Source: Notospermus geniculatus (Eukaryota; Nemertea; Pilidiophora; Heteronemertea; Lineidae). From it: a stretch of 64,000 nucleotides of DNA. The position numbers and the translations under genes were made by a program. The stretch lies in the NCBI GenBank assembly GCA_002633025.1, contig NMRB01000628.1:141487-205486 (forward strand). Direction: 5' to 3'. This document shows, piece by piece, positions 10,201 through 21,000 of the stretch. Positions within the stretch are counted from its first letter, which is position 1. Each line of letters opens with the position of its first letter. The notes beneath the pieces were generated by a model, which did no database searches, was not told where the DNA came from, and saw nothing but the letters and a program-made list of their open reading frames with translations.

Positions 10201-12468
10201 GGAACGCTCAAAAACGTTACACCGGCATGGTAATCCCAATTGGACAATCCACCCTAAAGACTCCGAACACAGTCGTACGAGATGACCGACCGGTCCGCGA
10301 ATTTTTTTTGCTTTGGTCTATGTTTGGGGAGTTGGGAGAACGTACTTGCCTCCCGGCCGGTCCCTCAAAGGTTTGTTTGGCGTGGGTCAATAGGCCTACT
10401 AGCCTATTCCCAGTCATCGCGCACCTGCGCATCTCACAGGGTGGGATTCTAGTCTGCTGCTGCGGAGAGAGCCTATCCAAATATCGCGAGATCTCCAGCG
10501 ACGGCGACGGGAACCAGGCTGGTGCAATACATACGTTTGGGGAGCTTTGGAATACGTACCGAGTTGCTCCTCTCCATTATAATCACCACTTGTCATGTTC
10601 AGTTCCTTCGCTGCCGCTACGACATAGTCTGCGATAGGCGTGATTTTGATAACAGACGTCTTCAGCGGTCCATCAGTTCCATGGTAAGCTGTAAAGTGAC
10701 GTGCGGGATAAAGCATCCTCGGTAATCAGTGGTTCTTGTCGCTCGCTCCCCGTGCGGTGATGAAGGGACCGAGCGCTAAGAAACTCTGATATTCTCAGGA
10801 TCTGGATGGGGCTGAAGTAATCCGATAAAGTGCAGAACTTATAGAATTAGAACGAGAAATTACGGAAGATGTACTACAAACATACGTGACTTTCGCAGTT
10901 GTTCATCCTGAGAGTTCTCAGCCTTGATGAAATACGGTAACACGTTCTTGTAATTCCACCCAGTCGCCCCCATTTCATCCCACTCATCAAAATCAGCCTT
11001 GTTCCCTCTGACGTAAAACATTGCATTGATCGTACTCGAACCGCCGAGGGCTTTTCCGCGAGGCCAGTGACATGCCTGAAACGGAGATTGATCAATCTAG
11101 GCCTATTCACCAAGTGATGATCTTTGAAACTAGGTGCAACGAGTGCAAATGCCTAATGGTTAGTTCTTTTATGCCAGGCAGACCATCATTTAGTTGTGCA
11201 ACTCGTTTTGGGCGTGTTCGGGTGAGCTCGTTTGCCTGCCAAGTCTCGAAGCTGCATCCGTCGTGGACGGAGGTTCAGTCTCCCACAGAGCAAAGGTTTA
11301 GCCCCAGGAGAACGTCTCGATGTTGTGGCCAGGATCATTGCTATGTTCAGAATCCAAACTGTGAGTCAATAGTCGATGTCGTGAGTCGATTCGAATTTTC
11401 CCGTATATTCCGTGGTGTTTGCTGTAGCCTATCAGACGACTCTGTTTTCAATCAAGATGCCTTGGTCGTAAGACGTATAGCTCGTGCATGGGATACATAG
11501 GCCTATTGAAAGAAAATATTTCACGCTAACCTGGTTAGGCCAATTCAGGCAGGCCCTCTCCTGTCTTGAAGTCATGTATTTCCAATCCCGAGGACCATGG
11601 ACTTCACCTACTCCGTGTGACGGTATTTCCAAGGTTCGTGAAGTCCCATCATCGCCAGCTTCTAGCAGCAACACAGTGCTTTTCCTGTCCTCGCTTAGGC
11701 GATTCGCCAGCACACAACCAGCAGAACCCCCACCGACTGAATGAACGAGGAAATCTACGGTCACTGGATGCATTTAGTCAGGGATGTAGGCCTACACTGA
11801 CATGGAATTTGAGGCAGTAATAGCCATACCAGCAGGAACTGGCAACGGCAACAAGCAACGGAAGACGTGATAGCCACGTTGCTGATGACATGGAATGCAG
11901 TCAGTGCCTTGTCAGGCAGCCCATCTTTCGTGGGTCCACACGATGCAGTTGTCATACCAGCAGGGACTGGCCCCGGGGGACTGGCAACGGAAACAAGCAA
12001 CGGAAGAACGTCCTTGCCCCGTTTTACCGTTGCTGGCAGCACCTCTCTTTAATATCCAACTGTTGATGTAAGTAGGCCTAGATAATTGTGGCAAAAAGTT
12101 GATGTACCGTACTGGTAATGTGCTACTGGATTCACGATAGCCCATCGACTATGGCGAAAGAGAGGGCTGAGCGTGTCTTCCAGTGCTGGGTAGGCCTATA
12201 TACCTTCAAAATAAGTTTTTTATGATCTCTCTTGCATGGCATAATCCAGTAAACGAAGCTATCTTGTACCTTGTCAGGCCTAGCCTACATGTACGTAGCA
12301 CCAAATGCAGCTGGCGTCATATCCCGACTTACCTATGATGTAATCATACTCTTTGTCTGGTTTTTCCTTCACTGGGATCTTGATCTGGGCCGTCCTAGTG
12401 GCGTAGAAGTACCCCAAGGCGAGGGCTGCCAACAGGATAAGAACAGCTATTTTGCTTGCCTCAACCAT
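7212..12468 (-). CDS. GMC oxidoreductase, choline dehydrogenase-like
   Basis: Eleven exons were placed on the minus strand: 12333-12468, 11531-11736, 10886-11075, 10560-10688, 9740-9861, 9391-9561, 8983-9136, 8600-8852, 8183-8360, 7755-7983 and 7212-7344. Exon 1 carries a hydrophobic N-terminal anchor ([18 protein letters not shown]) and DYII. Exon 2 completes the FAD-binding [17 protein letters not shown]. Exon 3 has the first GMC signature (RGKALGGSS). Exon 6 has the second ([16 protein letters not shown]). Exon 10 has the catalytic His region ([10 protein letters not shown]) and exon 11 has DASVMP and SGNTNAA. Exon 8 contains PHPDIQF, as in choline dehydrogenases. All junction phases agree except inside exon 8, where the reading frame shifts. 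The product, about 630 residues, would oxidise an alcohol using FAD; the substrate is unknown. The hydrophobic N-terminus suggests the secretory membrane rather than the mitochondrion of vertebrate CHDH. Confidence 0.85.
10079..10192. mobile_element. small inverted-repeat element in a GMC intron
   Basis: GTGTTCCCCCTATTGTTCTG is matched in inverted orientation by CAGACAATAGCAGGGGAACAC about 70 bp downstream. Arms are imperfect and no target duplication was identified. Confidence 0.4.
11825..12006. repeat. two diverged direct repeats in GMC intron 1
   Basis: ATACCAGCAGGAACTGGCAA at about 11826 recurs at about 11953 with a 14-bp insertion, followed in both by ACAAGCAACGGAAG. The spacing is about 126 bp. 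Function unknown. Confidence 0.45.
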
Positions 12469-12866
12469 CGTCTCGTATTTACCTCGGAAATCTGTAAATT
12501 GGTCATCACATCGGAATATTCACCCAGTAATATTGTTCATCAGTCAGTAATATTAGTACACTAATATTGTACACCCGGTCACTGTGTTCTCTGTAATTAG
12601 GCCTACTTTTGATTTATGGGAATCGTATGCGGTCGATGTAGCCTAACTGGTGCTGCCTTCACTGGACACAGATGATAAAGTCCGGCAAACCCAGCCCTGT
12701 TTTGGGAATGACTTCAAGGTAGACAACCAATTTCAGAAGCAGGAAATGGATGCATGAAAGGCGGACTCACCTGCAGCCAGAGAGATCTATTGAAAGCAGA
12801 CAGTTCTATAGGCCTAGCGACAATCATTTCCGGACGAGTCGATTGACATGGTTTGATTTGTAACTA

Positions 12867-13696
12867 AGGCCACGCTCTTTTTATTCCTTGTTTCGCGAGC
12901 CCGCCGCTAGGCGGGAAAATAGGAAAATGGACGAAAAAAACAAAGGTTTATTTTTCGGGGTTTTTGCGAGCCCGCCGCTCCAAAAACTTGCCAAAATGGG
13001 AAAAAATAAAAATATGTTTTTATTTTTATCCCGAGATCGAAAATACATTTTTCAAAAATATGACTTTGTAGGTAGGCCTACCGTCCGATCGATATGCGGT
13101 TTCTGACAGTTCTACCTACTATGGCACTGAAATGCCAACAGTCTCGCGCACTTTGCTCTACCGATCGTATACGTACAGTACAGTAACCCACTTTTGGCAG
13201 ACTGATGACAGCAGTCTGCATCTATTATCTATCCATCACATCCAATAGTAAACATAGGACATGAAAAGTATTAATGGAGGCAGAGTTTTTGGTTCTGGTG
13301 CTGGCTATTTTGGGGGGGGGGGGAGGGGGCAAAGTTTTGGTTCATTGCAAGTTGATTACAGCCATAATCTGTTTATGAGTATCGAGGGGAGTCATAAACT
13401 GGGGAAAATATCACCACAGCTCTGCTTGGTCAAAGTAGCCGAGCTGTTTTCCACTCAGCCTCCTATCTAAACCTGCTACCTTACACTCCACTCCCTTTGT
13501 GCTAGTGGGCACTCTTCAGAATTGACTGGTAAATAAAGTCAATTCTAGTTTTTTTCTGTTCCTCCGCTATTCAGAGGCATTGGATAACTTTCGAGAAATC
13601 AAAAAATGAAATTTTAATTTTATTTTTTCCGCCCTCCTCTGATGGAGGTGCTGAAAAAAGCTCGCGAAACAAGGATTTATTCCTTGTTTGTGGCCT
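12867..13696. mobile_element. 830-bp element with long terminal inverted repeats
   Basis: Both ends begin AGGCCAC and, after a short variable stretch, share CCTTGTTTCGCGAGC in inverted orientation (about 12887-12900 and 13659-13675). The interior is AT-rich with a GGGGGGGGG run near 13313 and no transposase frame. It is read as a non-autonomous DNA transposon. Confidence 0.55.
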
Positions 13697-13944
13697 AACC
13701 CAGATTTTATCGACAGCCCTATTCAAGTTCCGAATTCAAATGTACATATTATCATAAATATATATATTTATGATAGGCTATCATGTTATCATCAAAATGA
13801 ACTCATCGACAATCATTGATAGCAGAGAAAAGTTGTTATTGACACAAAATGCTCCTTGCCCTAGATTGATTTATACCGTTCATGTGATGTAGGTAATAGA
13901 AACGGGTTTCTAAGGTGAAAGTCATCACGTCTTTCTTCCAGATT

Positions 13945-14027
13945 CGAACCCACGGACCCTCGCATAAGGCATCAATCGCCAGCACCAAGGGAGCACGCCT
14001 TATTAAACCACTCAGCCAAATCCCCAT
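13945..14027 (-). repeat. tRNA(Leu/Ser)-like SINE head
   Basis: On the minus strand GGATTTGGCTGAGTGGTTTA matches a class II tRNA D-arm/A-box, and GTGGGTTCGAATCTG matches a B-box, with an extended variable arm between them. The ends do not pair as an acceptor stem, so a SINE or tRNA pseudogene is more likely than a working tRNA. Confidence 0.5.
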
Positions 14028-14554
14028 CTTCAAAAAAGATAGTTCAATGGCCCACGTTAAAGGAGGCGTCCATCAGTACCCTGCGAGTAGCCCAAACAAT
14101 CCTATATCATGTGAGATAGCATCTTGACACATCAAGGCCTACGGTCACTTCGCCCTCCGATCCGACTACGCTCTCTGGATTGAGCGAGAGTAGAAGTGAT
14201 AGGAACACTTGTCAGGGCAAGATGGTGATATAGGAATGAATCATCAGTTACGGTGATCGATCAACAGATTTTGAGGACATACGTTAAGATGTGAAACAAA
14301 AGATGGGCCAACGATGTGTACGGTGGCCCGTAGAGCTCATTGATGAAAAATATTTACATTTGCAATTTTTTTTCAATTCGATAACTTTTTCTTGGGAATT
14401 TGTAAAATTTTTAGAAGTTCCCACCGCGGTGATAATATTTCCACCTCGGTGATAATATTTCCACCTCGGTGATAATATTACCACCGCGGTGAGAATATTT
14501 CTACCTCGGTGATAATATTTCCACCTCGGTGAAAATTAATTTCCACCGCGGTGG

Positions 14555-14664
14555 NNNNNNNNNNNNNNNNNNNNNNNNNNNNNNNNNNNNNNNNNNNNNN
14601 NNNNNNNNNNNNNNNNNNNNNNNNNNNNNNNNNNNNNNNNNNNNNNNNNNNNNNNNNNNNNNNN
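14555..14664. other. assembly gap inside the fold-back element
   Basis: A run of N falls exactly between the left palindrome array and the minisatellite, as expected where a hairpin or tandem array defeats assembly. Confidence 0.95.
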
Positions 14665-14835
14665 CTTATGTTTCTAGTATCCAGGGTCTTAGTTTTCTAG
14701 TAGGGTCTTATGTTTCTAGTATCCAGGGTCTTAGTTTTCTAGTAGGGTCTTATGTTTCTAGTATCCAGGGTCTTAGTTTTCTAGTAGGGTCTTATGTTTC
14801 TAGTATCCAGGGTCTTAGGTTTCTAGAGGTCTTAG
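14665..14835. repeat. 42-bp minisatellite, four visible copies
   Basis: CTTATGTTTCTAGTATCCAG starts at 14665, 14707, 14749 and 14791 with almost no divergence, then decays into short GGTCTTA repeats. More copies may lie in the adjoining gap. Confidence 0.85.
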
Positions 14836-15888
14836 GTCTTAGATCTTAGGTCTTTGCTTTCTAGACACCCCTTTTTCTTGGGAATTTGTAAAATTTTTAG
14901 AAGTTCCCACCGCGGTGATAATATTTCCACCTCGGTGATAATATTTCCACCTCGGTGATAATATTACCACCGCGGTGAGAATATTTCTACCTCGGTGATA
15001 ATATTTCACCGCGGTGGAAATTAATTACCACCGCGGTGAAAATTAATTTCCACCGCGGTGAAAATTAATTTTCACCGCGGTGGAAATATTCTCACCGCGG
15101 CGGGAATATTCTCACCGCGGTGGTAATATTTTCACCGAGGTGGGAACTTCTAAAAATTTTACAAACCCCAAGAAAAAAATTATCGAATTGAAAAAAAATT
15201 GCAAATGTAAATATTTTTCATCAATGAGCTCTATGGGCCACCGTAGATGTGCGAGTCGATGTTGCCAAATGTCGGTCACAATCACAACTTCGGTGACGTT
15301 CCGTGTTAGCCACCAGCGCGCCAGTTCAGCGGCATTCAAGCTATTTGGTAATTGGGGGAGAAAATCGACACCAAAGGGGCGGATGAAGGATTTCGGGAAG
15401 TGGGTTCGCTCCCTGAATCCAGGAATCCGTCACCCCAAATCCACACGCATCCTCCACAATGTGGTCGAGGGGAGAAGAGACAAACAGTAGGGCGATCTTT
15501 CTTGATTTCACTGGTTTTCTCTCTCTCCGTGGCAATGATATAGGCCTATCATGGAAAAGATGCCGCAATACCGACAGCAAGCTGTTATAAGTGCCGCCGC
15601 TATCAGTGAAGGCGAAGGAATGACCATCCTGAAAAAACCATTTATGTTACTTTCACACGCAATGAAAACAGTAAAAAGGTGACGAAAGGGGCAGGCAAAA
15701 TGAAAGACCTTGCTGAGCGGACGTGATTTAGGCTACATTGTATTATGTACTTCGTATATATTTTACTATTGTTGTATATACAGTCGGAGAGGAAGCACAC
15801 ACAAATATTAGCAGTCCTGTGATTCTTTTGCAAGCATACATGTATACATTTAAATTCCACGTGTGGACCATGCACTGAAAATCTGCAA

Positions 15889-17815
15889 AAAGTGATAAGG
15901 TGGGGGTGGGCAGATCTGGCTCAAATTCCTACCGGGAGATGGTCTTGGGGCACAATGAAGACAGGCCAAATATTTCGGAGATTTGTTCACACCGTTTGGG
16001 AGTAAGGGGCAAAACTACCGAAAACTAATTTTTTAAACAGATAACAGCAATTTTTCATTAAAAATACTGTCCGTTTGAGTGAATTTTCACGCCTTGGCAG
16101 GCAACAGCAGATATTCCTTATAGCCTATGTCAATAAAAATAGAGGTCCCTTGTAATTTTTTCCCATTTTTGTTTAGTTCCAAATTATATAGTGCTGTATT
16201 GCCCTCCTGTCAAAAAAGGTATGGTTTGGTCTACAACGAATTACGGACCCTCTGCAGGGGTGAGGAAGGTGAGCACATCAGGGAAAGGAGTTGGGGGATG
16301 CCTCTCGTTACTAAAAGAATAAAATCGTTGGTTACTCTTCCCATTGCAGAGATATGCGGGTGCAAAGTCATGCAAAAATGCACTACTGATGTACTACGGA
16401 TGTATTACGGCTATGTCGTTCATTTGTAGTACATTAAATGTCTACATAATATGAGGCGCCATGTGGGAATTTAATTGTTTACCAAAATTATTTGAAATAA
16501 TATCATTGTTTCAAACCATAAATGTACGTATTTTGACTTATTTCATCCAATAAAAGTATAAACAAAACTATGGAATTATTTTTCAAACCATGAATTAGAC
16601 TAAACATATATGGTTTCATTCCATGAAACTTAGACAAATTCATGGTTTTGAAAACATACCTTGCTTTCAAACCATAACAAAATCATTTCAAACCATGAAG
16701 TTCATGCAAATTCATGGTTTGCCAATCACGAAAAATCGGCAAATATCTTGGTTTTCAAACCATGAATATCAAATCCTCATGGATTGTAAACAATGAACAT
16801 TGCAAAAATCATGGTTTGCAAACCATGATAATCCACAAAAGCATGGTTTTCGATCCCATGATTACAGCAAAACTCGATGGTTTACAAACCATGGAAATAG
16901 TCAAATCCATGGTATGCGTATAATTGTATGCGCAGTGGAACAATGGACTGATCCTCTGCCCGCTGTCTACTGGCCGAGTGTAGCCGAACGGAACGAAACG
17001 AGGGCAGCGACCAGTCTATGCTCCACTGCGCATACAATTATACGCATACCATGGATGTGGCGATTTCCATGGTTTGCAAACCATGTGTTTTGCACTGAAC
17101 ATGGTTTCCCAAACCATGCTTTTGCGGATTATCATGGTTTGCAAAGCATGATTTTTGCAATTTGCAATGTTTACAATCGATGATGCGTTCACATTAATAC
17201 GGTTTGAAAACAAATAATTTTGCCGATTTTATGGTTTTGTATATCATTCTCATGGTTTGCAAACCATGAAATTGCATGAACTTCATGGTTTGAAAGTAAG
17301 TTGTGTTTTCAAAACCATGAATTTGTGAAAGTTTCATGGGAATGAAACCATGTTTAATATAAATTCTGGTTTGAATAATAATTTCATGGTTTTATGTATA
17401 ACTTTATTGGATGAAATAAGTCAAAATACGTACATTTATGGTTTGAAACAATGACATTATTTCCAAATAATTTTGGAAACAATTAAATTCCCACATGGCG
17501 CCTCATACATATACCATGATATACACAGGCATCTCTGCAACAGAAAGAGCAACCAAAGATTTTCTTTTTGTTGTTAAAGATGGGGTCTCATCCTACAACT
17601 TCAAACCAGTTTGGTCATCCAGGACCCTGCAGAGGCTTCATTATGAATGCCTAATAATTTGACCCCTGTAAAAGTACACTTTTGTATATACATATACTCC
17701 CCAACCAGCCAATGGATTGGGCCAATAATTTGCGTGCTTTTGTCCCTCACCAGGGGGTAACTACACACCAAATTTCATTGCAATCCGCCGCCCCCCACCT
17801 TATCACTTTCTGCCT
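15889..17815. mobile_element. large fold-back element built of CATGGTTTG palindromes
   Basis: A core from 16451 (GAGGCGCCATGTGGGAATTT) to 17506 (its inverse) forms near-perfect inverted arms of about 450 bp that meet around 16960. Within the arms the word ATGGTTTGCAAACCAT and variants recur every 30-60 bp, each itself a palindrome. Weaker inverted similarity continues outward: AAAGTGATAAGGTGGGGG near 15894 faces CCCCCCACCTTATCACTTT near 17792. No transposase frame is present; frames in the arms are artefacts of the repeats. No exact target duplication was found. Confidence 0.6.
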
Positions 17816-18013
17816 GGTCTATTCGTGGACCTACACTTATGAGCCTCGACCAATAGACAATCTGTCACCAATTTCTTATTGAACCGCCCTGTATATTTGC
17901 ATGCATGACGTGCAAGCGACAAATTATGGCGATGTCATGACACCTTTTTAAGACGCCCGACTCATCGTTGATTCACATTGTCATCTGCCTTCTGTTTGAA
18001 TGACCAAATATGG

Positions 18014-21000
18014 TTACTTGTTTGATGCGGTACATTCAGCTTCGGGGACATAGTTTGCAGCCAAGTGGGCCTCCCTTTCTTTCTTTTCGAACTCGGCTAT
18101 CTCCTCGGGGTGCTCCCTTCTCTGATGTGACCTTAAGACATTTTTCGTCGTGTAGGCGGCGTCACACCACTGGCATTTCCAAGGCCGTTCGCCCGTGTGT
18201 ACGCGCGCGTGATTGTTGAAAACAGCCTTTCGTTTGAAACCTTTCCCACAAATTTCGCATTTGAAGGGGGTCTCATCCGAATGGACTAAACCGTGGGCCT
18301 TCAGGGTGCCCGAGCGGTGAAACTCTGCTCCACATATTTCACACTTAAACTCCTTCTTTCCGGTATGGATTAATTCATGTCGTCTCGTCGCACCCATGTT
18401 CGTGAATTTCCGCCCACAAATACGGCAAGAAAACGGTCTCTCCCCAGTGTGGCGATAGCTGTGTATTTTCAACATCGCTGTACGTGCGAACAGTTTCCCA
18501 CAGTCCTTACATTCCAACTTTTTCGGCTGAGGAATGCGGTGTCGCAGCTGATGTATGTTCCTGTAGGCCTTGCGGTGGAAACGCTTCCCACAGTATAGGC
18601 ATTCAAAGGGCCTTTCCCCGTTATGAACCCTCAGGTGGCAGAGAAGCGATGACTTTGACACGTACCTCTTCCCACATTTGTCACACTTAAAAGCCTTGAT
18701 ACCCGCGTGCATCTTGAGGTGGTGTTGTAAAGAAGAGCCGTGAATGAACTTTTTCCCACACACGTGACACTCGCGCCATCCCTCCCGCTTGTGCATGACG
18801 GCGATGTGGAGCTTGAGACCATTCTTTCTCTGGAACGTCTTCGAGCAAATGTCGCACTGCCAAGGCGTCTCCGTGGAATGCACAACCATGTGTGCATTCA
18901 GGGAGGATGATCGTGCAAACTTCTTTCCACAGGTTTTACACTCGTATGGGGTTTCTCCAGTATGGACACGGAGATGACACGTCAGAGTGGACTTCCCAGT
19001 GAACCTCTGGTCGCAGTACTTACACCTGAACGCAGTCTCTTGAGTGTGCAAGCGGATGTGTCTATCAAGCATAGACTTCAATTGGAAGACTTTCCTGCAG
19101 TACTTGCATTCGAAACCGAGGACTGATCGGCCATTGCTTAATTCAAATCCTGAAGAAATCGGTTTGACACCTTGCGTCGAAGTGTTTTGATCGACTGGTG
19201 GTGTGGCGGGACCCGGCCTACCAGCGAGGTTGTAGATTGGTTCTTTTGGGACAGGAAAGGGCGTTCCAGGTCTCCTTTCATTAGTAGGTCGAGGCTTTTC
19301 CACGGTTGACGAAGGTGCCTTTCCTTCTGCATTTGGACCTTGCCCTTGCTTTGAGCTTTCTCCGAGGCTATGAACGAGTCCATGCTGAATCATCGACGAC
19401 TTGCAGGAGAACATTTTCCCGCACTCCTTACATTTGAAAGGAGTATTGCGGTGTTGGTCTTTGGGTGGTTGTCCATATACCAATCCATTCTTCGGAACGG
19501 GCTTGGACTTTTTGTCCAGGTGCTGTGAGGGGTCCTTCTTCTCCTTCTCTGCCCTCTTAAATTCTGAATTGTCATTTGACGGCGAGGAACGGCTTGTTGT
19601 CTTGCACTCCGCCTTCTTCTGTAGAGACTGACTTGATCCACCGCCTGAACTCCCTGTGCCAGATGGTTTGTGACTGTCTCTTGGTGATGTCGTCTTGGCT
19701 ATCTTGTTGCTCGTATTGAACAGGCTTGATTGCCTCAGGGCTGGCTTAGGTTTAGTGTCGTTGATGGGCTGATAATCTGGGTCATCATCACTATCATCAT
19801 AATCACTTTCTTCATCATCGTCGTCAATTTCTTCTCCATGGACCTTGTTCCTGCTTCTACTTTCATCACTTTGATGAGCTGTTCTCAGTAACGAAAGTCG
19901 TACATCAGACGGCGATGAGGTATGAAGGCGATGATTCCTTTGAGGAGGACTTTCCCTGAAGGTTTCCTTGTTAGTTGCCACTGTGAGTGATCCCCGATTG
20001 GTTTTGGCTGAGGAGGAACCCTCTTTAGCCCCTGACACATCCAGTAGGCTTACTCGTAATGATGTTTGCCCACCTAACAGTTCATCGCATCTCTTCAAGC
20101 TGACCACAGGGGTACGGTCAACATTCGTCTTCTTTGCTTTATTCAAAAGTGGTATTTTGTAGTTTGAAGCCCAATCGTTATTCAATGATGCTTGGTTTGT
20201 TGTAGCAATGCACGAAGTCTCATTCTGGACAGTCGAAGGGCTCTTTGTTTTCTCGCTTAATATTGTGGGAGCATTCACGTTAGCTCTCGCCGTCGTTTCT
20301 GAACAAAACACATTGCCTTGTTGCCGAATGGTCTTTGGGATCGTCGAGTTTGTAACAGATGTTCCTTCAGGTTTGCTGCCCTCTGAGGTGTTCTGCCTGC
20401 TGTTAGAAACCAATGGGGACTTTGACAACGGTGCAGGCCTGGAACTAAGGGCTCCAGAAAGGGTGCTATACCGGCTTGATACAGAAACAAGCGATGATGA
20501 AGTTGACAGTCCTTTAGAGGATGTAACATGGATAGCTCGTGTGTCAGCAACAGATGTACCACCTGCTTTCTTTGGTGAATTCCTCCTGCTCATACTGTCA
20601 CAGGAAAGACCATCATCCGAACGTTGTGTATGTTTGTCAGCACTGCTTGGATCATCAGATTCTGTCATGGCATCTTTAGTTCCATCCAATGTACCATCCC
20701 CTCGCCGTAACTTCACCACATCATAAACTGATTTTGGTTTCGATGAGCCATTGTGTGCAGTTCCACGTCCAGTAAGCTCATCTACCGTTCTCTTCTTCTG
20801 TTTTGTTCTCTGTTCATTTCTCATATGTTCTAAATTCTTCTGCCGTCTGTTATTTAGCATGTCCATATGCATATCTTTTGGACGACTGCTATTTCCGACG
20901 GAGTTATGAGATTTTGAACAGTGACCTGGTGATTTTCGTACACTGTCCTTTTTCTTCTCCATTCCTTTTGAAGTGGAAGTTCCTCGGATGCGAACCTCAC

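Larger units (their letters stand above)
14319..15245. mobile_element. fold-back element with CACCGCGGTG palindrome arrays
   Basis: Outer inverted repeats of more than 110 bp begin TACGGTGGCCC at the left (14319) and end GGGCCACCGTA at the right (15245). GATGTG stands on both sides (14313-14318 and 15246-15251), a likely 6-bp target duplication. Inside the arms are arrays of about 20-bp units built on the 10-bp palindrome CACCGCGGTG and its variant CACCTCGGTG, alternating with TAATATT. The centre holds a 42-bp minisatellite and an assembly gap. Confidence 0.75.

Noticed and set aside
10065-10637. 190-residue plus-strand frame across GMC introns
   Set aside because: It overlaps GMC exon 4 in antisense and has no domain, splice support or consistent composition.
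14665-14835. Regular repeats resembling a CRISPR array
   Set aside because: There are no unique spacers; units are contiguous 42-bp minisatellite copies in an animal genome.
16714-17183. Small open frames in the CATGGTTTG region
   Set aside because: They repeat the palindrome units in translation and have no acceptor, donor or domain.
20208-20726. 172-residue plus-strand frame
   Set aside because: Antisense of the Ser-rich part of the 13-finger gene; no independent support.
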